34,586 nt of DNA from the NCBI GenBank assembly GCA_003427395.1, contig BFEA01000013.1, positions 819,100 through 853,685 on the forward strand. Direction: 5' to 3'. Below, one piece after another: positions 28,166 through 34,586 of the stretch; positions within the stretch are counted from its first letter, which is position 1; each line of letters begins with the position of its first letter. Source of the DNA: Chara braunii. Lineage: Eukaryota; Streptophyta; Charophyceae; Charales; Characeae. The position numbers were made by a program, and so were the translations under genes. The notes under the pieces were generated by a model. The model searched no databases. It saw only the letters and a list, made by a program, of their open reading frames with translations, and was not told the origin of the DNA.

Positions 28166-28331
28166 CAACACAAGCGCGACTGATAAAGTTCCTCGTCGAG
28201 CATGTACCGTAGTAGCCCCCAACCTTCATGGACAAACAACTCACCCTTAGGAGTCTTAGCCATTGCCATCCAAGAAGCTACCGGGTCTGATCTAGACCAC
28301 TCTTCCCCTAGCTCCTCTACAGATTCAAACA

Positions 28332-28447
28332 CATTCCATTGAATGAAGTATCGATTGGTTTGAATGTGCACGAGGGACGACGTCAGAGTCATTCCATTGA
28401 ATGAAGTATCGATTTGTTTGAATGTGCGCGAGGGACGACATTAGAGT
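28332..28447 (-). repeat. 58-bp tandem duplication (two copies)
   Basis: CATTCCATTGAATGAAGTAT begins units at 28332 and 28390. The copies differ at about five positions (GATTGG/GATTTG, GTGCAC/GTGCGC, GACGTC/GACATT). The period is not a multiple of three, so the duplication shifts the frame of the minus-strand gag-pol (HIQTNRYFIQWN appears in two frames). Confidence 0.95.
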
Positions 28448-29306
28448 CAATAGTTTGGGCCATCTCTCGAGAAGGTGAGGGTGTATCCACCATCTCGACC
28501 CTAGCAGGAACAACTACAATTCCTACTGCCCCGACGTATTTTCCCGAAGCAGTACCAGCAGTGTTGGCAACGTTGCTACCTTGGGAAGCGGAGGAAGTCT
28601 GCGCCTGTCCCATCGTAGGCGGGATCTTTTTTGTGACCTTATGGTTTCGACACTTGAACTGCGTATGGCCATATCGACCACAGCGAATGCAAGCTGCTCA
28701 GGCGTTCCGATCTCTCCACACGTCCTCAGTAAGCCTCGCTTTCTCCCATGGAGGAGCATTGGGGTCTACTTGACTCTTTGATCGGGAACCTCCACGGCGC
28801 CTACTGGTCGCCTTACCTTTTTGTACTGAGGCAGCGACTGCTCCACCCCAAGAAGCTTCTGGGCTACGGACTCTGACCCTACTCCCACCTGGAAGTCGTT
28901 TAATTTTATGGTAGTACCATCGTTGTCGACGAACATGATGTGCCCCTTGGCCTTCCAGTTAGGAGGTAGCGTCTTCTTCCTTTCATCTGTAGTGGGTTGG
29001 TGTCCATGCCCGATCTAGGGCCTTCTTGCTAAACGAGGGGAAGTTGTGGACTGTGATCATGTCCTCACTTGCCAAGTGATTCCCGATCTCCGTAGGGAGG
29101 TACCTCAGGAAAGTGGTGAGTAAGACCTGGGGGTCGTAGCGTACGCCAGGAACACAGATCGGACGCTGTACCGCATCTGTGGCATCCCTTACTGACCTAA
29201 ACTTCCTTGAGCTCAGGGTCAATATCCCATCGGTGGTCTTTTGAGCCTCCTGTGGGTCATGCCACCTTTCTTCCACCAACTTGATGATCTCTGGGTGACT
29301 GCCCAA
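28448..29306 (-). pseudogene. Gag: capsid C-terminus and CCHC zinc knuckle
   Basis: From 29306, LVEERWHDPQEAQKTTDGIL and TFLRYLPTEIGNHLASEDM with VHNFPSFSKKALD look like the helical C-terminal capsid of a plant Ty3/Gypsy gag. The frame shifts; LNDFQVGVGSESVAQKLLG follows on the minus strand near 28900-28840. The zinc knuckle is intact at 28691-28650: C-IR-C-GRYG-H-TQFK-C, matching CX2CX4HX4C, followed by basic RNHKVTKK. A Ser/Ala-rich tail (SSASQGSNVANTAG) leads towards the protease. This would bind and package element RNA. Confidence 0.78.
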
Positions 29307-29962
29307 GCGCGGCAGTCATGTCCGTACCCCTGTAATTGTACGCACCCTCATAAACACCTCACTCCACTCCCCTCAAGATAGGAGGCAGCCACAAGCACTT
29401 CCTCGTGAGGCAAGGTTAACTTGCACTTCACGTAGACTGGCACCGTCCTCAACCACGTGTCGAGGTCCTCACCCTTCTTATCACTTGAGAAGGGTTTGGG
29501 TGATGCGATGGCAGTCTTTGGAACCCACTGTCTTTATCCCGGGACCTGCGCAACTCCAGGGTGTGGGGCCTGGGGTGCAGGCAGCTGCACTTGCTGCTGT
29601 TGGGGCTGTGTGCCCTGCGGCTGTGCTGGCTGCGAGACAGCAGGCTGCCCTGTTACGGCAGTGTGCAACGGAGGTTAGGAGAAGACCATCTGAACAGGAA
29701 TGTGTACACTGGGACCTGCTGCGATCCCGCCTGTCAAAGGCATAACCAGATGGGAAGCGGACTGTATCGATACCGGAGAAAGTGTAGATGGGACTACCTC
29801 GGTTACCGGTGGGACAAAGGGAGGAGGATGCACCAGAGGGCAGACACCTGGCTCGGATGGTAAAGGTGAGACCTGAACCCGCCCGACCAGCACGGCCAGA
29901 CTTCTCGGAATGTTCTGCAAAAGATCCGTATGGTAGTCCTGCATCTCTACCACATCTAGCAA
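29307..29962 (-). pseudogene. Gag middle part, proline/glutamine-rich
   Basis: The frame from 29962 reads LDVVEMQDYHTDLLQNIPRS, then a Pro/Val/Ser-rich stretch (VCPLVHPPPFVPPVTEVVP) to a stop at 29675. A second frame carries a Gln/Pro-rich segment (GTQPQQQQVQLPAPQAP) and then PKPFSSDKKGEDLDTWLRTV, PVYVKCKLTLPHEEVL and SYLEGSG, the N-terminal capsid signature (PF...DLDTWL...Y). Several stops and slips separate the pieces. Confidence 0.65.
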
Positions 29963-30132
29963 GGCCTCCTAGCGGTCTTTACATCATCATCCATGTGTGT
30001 CAGATCCGTCTCCTATCCGCTTCTCTCCGCTGCATCCTCGCTCGTCTAATCATTCCCTCCTCTACCTGTATCTCGTCTAATGCCTGTTGTAGTTGTGCTT
30101 CGCAAGCACTAGCTCGCTGAATGGCAACCTCC

Positions 30133-30498
30133 TCAGGAGTTAACACTTAACTTCTGGCTAGCCATCACACCAGCGGACTGACTCTGAGTCCGTGTGATCG
30201 TTGAAGCTACAGCCCCTGAACTACTAGCCTGGGAACTCTGTTGCATCCCGGAACTACTCACTTGAGAGCCCTTTCGTGCAAAAGTGGCCATTGCGGCCGC
30301 TGAGACAGCTGCCTCTCTTGCAAAAGCCCTGCTTGCCTTGGCGTCCCTGTCCCTCCTCTGCTGACGCTGCCTTTCCCTAGCCTGTCTGAACAGGAGGCGG
30401 TCTCCCTCCGCTCCTAAAGCTACCCGGACCAACGGGAGTCTGCGGCTTGACGAACGCAAGATCCGATCGTCCGGATCAGGGTACTCCCCATCGCTCAT
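30133..30498 (-). pseudogene. Gag N-terminus of the minus-strand element
   Basis: The ATG at 30498-30496 starts 121 codons: an acidic start (MSDGEYPDPDDRILRSSSRR), a basic, Arg/Gln-rich helical stretch (RQARERQRQQRRDRDAKASR) and an Ala/Ser-rich tail with QSSQASSSGA. It ends at TAA near 30133, then the frame is lost. This layout, disordered and charged before the capsid, is common for gag of plant Ty3/Gypsy elements. It is the only part of this element with a long clean frame. Confidence 0.65.
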
Positions 30499-30966
30499 AT
30501 GCTACAGGACTGTACACTGCCTGCACTAGGACACACTCAGTTGCCTACCGCACCGTAGTGGTCAGACTGATTTAAAATAAATAAAAATAATTAATCGATG
30601 GCATAATCAGTTGATACACAGTTGGGTCCCTCAGGTAAGTCCAGATTCCTACAAACGAAACTATTTTATTTGACTACTCTATAAACAGAGAGCAAATACA
30701 AAAAAACAAATAGTTCTACCTATGCTGTCTGTCATATGTGTTAATGGCAGTAACATCTAACTAATCAAAATAAAAATAGCATCATTTGTGTGGATGTTCG
30801 CAGAGTGGAATGAAATCTGCTCCTCCCTCAGTTCTCCTTGATGTCACTTGACATCAGCGTTTCTGAGTAAGCCGAATGGTGCTGGTGTCTAAAGGTGTGC
30901 ACGACCCACCCCTGATCCCCAAGTCAATGCTGAGCTGGCCAGCCCTGCACCATATTTACCCTCGCA
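30499..30966 (-). other. Leader region between gag start and the direct repeat
   Basis: There are 468 bases between gag ATG and the TG-end of the right-hand repeat, AT-rich in the middle (30570-30780). If the repeat is the 5' LTR, the primer site should lie at 30966 and below; the minus strand reads TGCGAGGGTAAATATGGTGC there, which does not match the initiator tRNA pattern. No gene is seen. Confidence 0.4.
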
Positions 30967-31485
30967 TGCAGCGAGTCTTACACCGACCAATTGGCTGATC
31001 AAGAGGCAGTTTGAGGACGGCCCCTGAGGTCCTCAGGAATTATTTAACGTTGCGAACAGGACGACGACCACAGCCACTGGAAGGTAACCCATCGGTATTT
31101 ATTTGTAGACGTCCGGTTCTCGTCTCCCCAGTAGGGCTGGCTTGCCCCTCATGACCTATCTGTAGTGCAGCAGGCAGACAAGGGACAAAGCAGCAAAGCA
31201 TGCGTGCTCTACTCCCGGTGGGTTGGCATGGTGATCGCGACCCAGTGCTTTGTCCAGGGCCCTTCAGATGTCAACACTCTCCTTCCAGATGCTCCACATG
31301 AATAATGCCGACTCTCAAGGTTGAGCGCACTCGACTCCTCACATGAGAGGACTCTGTTACATCTTCGACGCCACACGGGCCCTACCGGACCCGACTTAGG
31401 GCCAGAGGGACACATTAGGGCCTTAAGGCCCAGACTTGGGGGTACAGCAGCCCGGAAGGCAGCATTTTGGACCAGACCTGACGGG

Positions 31486-31581
31486 CAGGCCCAAACGACA
31501 TTACCGTTTGGGCCTGGCGGCGCTCTTGAGGCTGCTGCCCGCCGGTCTGATCTGAACCGACGATCTCGACGGTTCAGATCA
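31486..31581. repeat. Two hairpins in the solo LTR
   Basis: CAGGCCCAAACG (31486-31497) faces CGTTTGGGCCTG (31505-31516), 12 bp exact, seven-base loop. TGATCTGAACCG (31548-31559) faces CGGTTCAGATCA (31570-31581), 12 bp exact, ten-base loop. Shorter ones follow (GGCCTCA/TGAGGCC near 31588-31606; ACCGGT near 31619). They sit in the first quarter of the LTR, where regulatory U3 sequence would be. Confidence 0.9.
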
Positions 31582-31895
31582 CGGCCAGGCCTCACAGCAT
31601 TGAGGCCAGCCTCTGCTTACCGGTACTAAAGACCGGTCCAGCCTCATTCTGAGGCATCAAGCAACTGGAAGCTGCGAGAGCGCCAATTCGTTTCGGTTCT
31701 GCAGCAGGAGCGCAGCGCTATTCTTAGCACAGCATAGAGGAGCAGCAGCAGCAGCGAACGAGGAGCCAGACAGCGAGCAGCCATAGCCGTACTTCGGCTC
31801 CAGGCAGTTGCGATAAACCAGGTACTTGGGGGTGAGGTCGTCTCCTCCCTCCACCGTCCCTGGTTCCTCTCCTCCTCACCTCTCCCCTCCGCTGT

Positions 31896-31957
31896 TCTCT
31901 TCTTCTCTTCTTCTTCATCTCCTTCTCTTCTTCTTCTTCTTCTTCTTCTCCTTCTTC
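31896..31957. repeat. (TTC)n tract in the solo LTR
   Basis: This is an interrupted TTC/CTT run. Similar tracts lie in the LTRs at 4.44 kb and 13.2 kb, although the flanking sequences are not alike, so it may be a shared LTR habit and not common descent. Confidence 0.9.
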
Positions 31958-33600
31958 AGATGGAGACTTGATACTAGTTGGACAGAGATCAGTGTTGGAC
32001 TTCGGTGGTAAGAGGCTGTGGTACTTACCGGATTAGAGACTTGGAGATTGTTGGGGTTGATACTCGGCGGCATCACAGATTTGACACCGGTTACATTAGG
32101 ACTCTGTACCTCCGATATTGGTGACTTATTGTCCACGACATTCTTATTCGATGACATTTTGGATTACCATATCGGTGACCTACTGGATTCTATCTCGGTG
32201 ACATCTGGCGCTACCTACATCTCCCACCTCCTTCGTCTCTCCTCCCACCTTTCATCTGTGTATGTGTGTACGGGGCCTGAGCATCGTCTATGATTGGCTC
32301 AGACCCCACCATCTCACGATTGTTTGTGTGTGGAGTGATATCTGTGTGAGTCAGTCTATGTGAGTCTATGTGAGTCAGTCCATTTGTCAGACTTCTGCTG
32401 CATACATGCTCATCCTATATTGGTTGATCTCTTGGTTCTGCCCATACTTGTTGAAGTACTCACAAGTATGCAACAACTCTCAATACAGAACACACATCCT
32501 CACGGTAAGAATTGTCGAAGAGGGTAGATCAGGTTAAGAGCAACATACCTCAAAATAGCTGCCCCCAACCACGGATATTCGCGCCAGATGTCCTGACGTC
32601 AATTGCGATGACCAATCATTGCCTTGGCACAACCAACATTACACCCCTGTTCCACCTCATCGTCAATCACACATCAGATAGTTCTCATCACACTGCGAAA
32701 CACCCAATATTACCACACAGCCTTCTTGGTGATACCCCTCTCCTCCTGGGTTGCCTGCTTGCCTTCACCCTCCTCACTGCACGCTACCCACGGTCGCTCA
32801 CCCATCTAACCGCTTGCATGCACCGCATAAGCAGAAGACACGCCAGATGAGCGCAACATACCACAGATCTGATACCAAAATGCAAGGAAAATGAGCAATG
32901 GCGAAATTCAGAAACCAATCCGCATCATACACATGGAACCAGATAGTTTTGACCTCGAACCAAAAGCAGAATTGCAACTCGAGTTACAGCAAATAAGAGC
33001 ACAGCGAAGCTCACAAATGACAATGTTGGAATAGTCTCGTCATCATCACCAATGAACCGATGTCGATTCCCTATCTGGCGCTCAGCGCCCAGACTACAAA
33101 TGGCAGATCCCATCTAGCCTATCTATAATGCCGCCGGTGACGTCAACAGATCTCGGCCAATGCCTTTCGCATCGAGCACCAGGTATGTCCCTTGCTTCAC
33201 TCACAACCTCGATCCTCCACACAGATGCCAGACGCACCCGAAGACTACCATGTGCCCCATCCAGCAACGTGCAGGCCAGCTTGGCTATGGCTGCCTGCTT
33301 CTTCCCTGCTCGCCCGTGTGCGCGTAGGCACTCGCTTTAGCAGCTGGCGCAGCAGCGCTTGCACATAAGCAGCAAGTGCCCAAATGCCAAATGCAGAGGC
33401 AGGCACTTTCCTATATGGAAGTGGCCTGCCAGCTGCGTGCTGCCTGGCTGCACTGGGCCCCTGCCCAGAAGCTTCAGGTAGGCCCCAAGTGGCCTGAGGC
33501 CAGAATATTCCGCAGGGCCCCGGGTGGTTACACGTGTCCAATTGCCGTGCGTGCTGCGTGCAGTTTGTGCCTCGTGTCTGGCCCAGGGCCTGTTTCCAGA

Positions 33601-33890
33601 GAACTCAGGAAGGGTCTAGAAGCCTTCCACCTGATTCTGTTACCCACGGCCTAGGTCATTCAACCAACTGACGCAGCATAATTGTCTGGGCCCCACTCTG
33701 CAAAAAAGGACAAAATAGCTAGGCTGGTCCCCGGGCCGCCTGGCGGCCTGGCGGGCACCTGGCCGGTTGTCAGCCCCGGTTGGCCACCAGGTGCCCCCAG
33801 CGCATCAGTGTAGGCTACTTTTTTAATTTTTTTTTCGGCGCTGGGGCTCTTTTCGCCCTCACTGCAAAAAAAAAAAAAACGGGGCCGGCA
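33601..33890. other. No gene seen
   Basis: A GGC-rich part (33730-33800, repeated CTGGCGGGC/CCTGGCC words) is followed by short T and A runs (33818-33833 and 33865-33880). There is no open frame of note. Confidence 0.45.
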
Positions 33891-33961
33891 GGCCCGATTT
33901 CATCGATTCGAAATCGGGCCCCATCTGGATCGTCGATCTCAAAGATCGACGGCCCAGATGG
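33891..33961. repeat. Two adjacent hairpins
   Basis: GGCCCGATTTC (33891-33901) faces GAAATCGGGCC (33910-33920), 11 bp exact. Directly after it CCATCTGG + CGTCGATCT (33921-33939) faces AGATCGACG + CCAGATGG (33943-33961), 17 paired bases with one 2x2 internal loop and a three-base loop. The words ATCTGGATCGTCGATCT resemble short inverted sequences often seen in plant promoter DNA and small transposons; nothing more specific can be said. Confidence 0.93.
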
Positions 33962-34293
33962 CCGCGATTTCAAATTGGTGAGGGCGGGAACTACCGCCCC
34001 CCGTTCCCTTCCCCATTCTCACGTTGTACCCCCTACCTTTCTTCCCCCGAACATAACGAACCGTAAAAATGAATGTGTACGAGTTGTACTTCCGGCCAGA
34101 TTTCGTGTTGTGTTCGGGAGAAGACGGGTCCCCCCGTTCCCTGCCCTGCAGTTCTATAGCTCCGCCGGACTTCAATGCGGAACTTCGATGCCGCCAGCAC
34201 CTGCCAACGCCCGCCACCGTGCGTGAACCCGCCGACCCCGCCGTCGCCGTTCCCCGCCATCGACAATGTAAGGGACTTGGGAGGGGCGGGGGA
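33962..34293. other. GC-rich stretch, no assignable gene
   Basis: An ATG at 34069 starts a frame (MNVYELYFRPDFVLC) that runs into the pyrimidine tract and becomes Ser/Leu homopolymer, so it is unlikely to be real. CCCGTTCCCTkCCC-like words occur at 34000 and 34135, a weak duplication. Confidence 0.4.
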
Positions 34294-34447
34294 GGAGAGA
34301 GAGAGAGATCTTCTTCTTCTTCTTCTTCTTCTTCTTCTTTATCGTTGTCGCTTTTTCTTCCTCTTCTTCTTCTTCTCCTTCTTCTTCTTCTTCTTCTTCT
34401 TCTTCTTCTTCTTCTCTTCTTCTTCTTCTCCTCCTCCTCCTCCTCCT
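34294..34447. repeat. (GA)n then long interrupted (TTC)n/(CCT)n tract
   Basis: Short (GA)n at 34294-34308 is followed by TTC/CTT repeats to about 34430 and CCT repeats to 34447. On the plus strand it is a 140-base polypyrimidine run able to form triplex-type structure in principle. Confidence 0.97.
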
Positions 34448-34510
34448 TACGCGCTCACCATCCGATCACCCACCTGCGCCTTCCCGACGTCATCCCCCCC
34501 CCACCCCCCT

Positions 34511-34586
34511 GATTGTCTCGCTTCCCGCTACCTTCCCACTCCCCCACTTCCGATCGTCTCGCTTCCCGCTACCTTCCCACTCCCCC
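34511..34586. repeat. 41-bp tandem repeat at the window edge
   Basis: GATTGTCTCGCTTCCCGCTA starts at 34511 and GATCGTCTCGCTTCCCGCTA at 34552; both run through CCTTCCCACTCCCCC. The second unit is cut by the window end, so the array may continue. Confidence 0.93.

Larger units (their letters stand above)
27220..30498 (-). mobile_element. Minus-strand Ty3/Gypsy remnant (gag to RT, 3' half missing)
   Basis: Reading down from 30498 on the minus strand, the order is gag N-terminus, proline/glutamine-rich gag middle, capsid-like part, CCHC knuckle, protease remnant, and RT with an internal deletion. RNase H, integrase and chromodomain are absent. The frame changes many times. Wording of the RT blocks differs from the plus-strand element (CIDYSGLNAITVKNAEPIPR against CIDYRGLNDITGENVYPLPR), so it is a different family. 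Confidence 0.82.
31351..32479 (+). mobile_element. Solo LTR of 1121 bp with 4-bp target duplication ACTC
   Basis: Comparison with the uninterrupted copy at 22.7 kb shows an insertion at 31355-32475. It begins TGTTACATC and ends ATGCAACA, so it has TG...CA ends with short inverted termini (TGTTAC/TGTTGC). ACTC stands directly on both sides (31351-31354 and 32476-32479). There is no internal coding region, so the element was reduced to one LTR by recombination, or inserted as such. Strand is arbitrary. Confidence 0.88.
30967..33600 (-). mobile_element. 1.5-kb direct repeat, right copy, split by a solo LTR
   Basis: This is homologous to 22299-23810 over its whole length, in the same orientation; 30967-31354 and 32476-33600 are the two halves. 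The left half ends ACATGAGAGGACTC and the right half begins ACTCTCAATACAGAACACAC, where the other copy has ATGAGAGACTCCTAAGACGG then AATACACATCC. The right end is fuzzy (last clear shared block GTGTCTGGCCCAGGGCCTG near 33590). The two copies differ by many substitutions, so the pair is old. Confidence 0.6.

Noticed and set aside
34069-34512. 147-codon Ser/Leu/Phe-rich frame
   Set aside because: Most of it is a translated (TTC)n/(CCT)n tract; no non-repetitive domain.

Overview
The window reads as a transposon-filled intergenic or intronic stretch of a large plant-type nuclear genome. The evidence is degenerate Ty3/Gypsy chromovirus genes on both strands, an LTR followed by a primer-binding site complementary to initiator methionyl-tRNA, a kinesin-4-like exon with GT-AG edges, many microsatellites and a short assembly gap. 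My best guess is a streptophyte, possibly a charophyte alga such as Chara, but that rests on overall style and not on a diagnostic gene. No bacterial-type operon, CRISPR array, rRNA or complete tRNA was seen.

Left part (about 0.3-11.5 kb): one plus-strand Ty3/Gypsy chromovirus can be followed domain by domain. The order is a leader repeat, gag (444-1834), a CCHC knuckle (1998-2039), protease, reverse transcriptase to about 3828, a 4.7 kb interruption, then RNase H, integrase, a chromodomain (to 10452), a polypurine tract and the left edge of a 3' LTR at 10603. It is dead: there are at least ten in-frame stops, several frameshifts, YLND in place of YLDD in RT, and loss of the second integrase Asp. 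The interruption (about 3829-8495) begins with an LTR and a tRNA-iMet primer site, and carries a second copy of the leader repeat, a gag-like start, a 26-bp minisatellite and a perfect 23-bp hairpin at its right end.

Middle part (12.2-22.3 kb): a second LTR related to the one at 3.9 kb, with an internal tandem duplication, is followed by a TG repeat and the gap. Next come a 110-bp kinesin motor exon fragment and a 319-bp tandem repeat whose 110-bp sub-unit continues in several more copies, one of them inverted. After that lie about 5 kb without recognisable genes, holding one weak charged ORF (16820-17467). A clean, unrecognised ORF at 21219-21857 is the best candidate here for an undescribed protein.

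Right part (22.3-34.6 kb): two direct repeats of about 1.5 kb (from 22299 and from 30967) flank a minus-strand Ty3/Gypsy remnant with gag, CCHC knuckle, protease remnant and an RT that has lost its catalytic core (27220-30498). The repeats may be its LTRs. The right-hand repeat is split by a 1121-bp solo LTR (31355-32475) with a 4-bp target duplication ACTC; the uninterrupted left copy shows the empty site. The window ends in hairpins, (TTC)n tracts and a 41-bp tandem repeat. Across the window, short tandem duplications (19, 26, 41, 42, 44, 58, 66, about 233 and 319 bp) recur inside otherwise unrelated elements.
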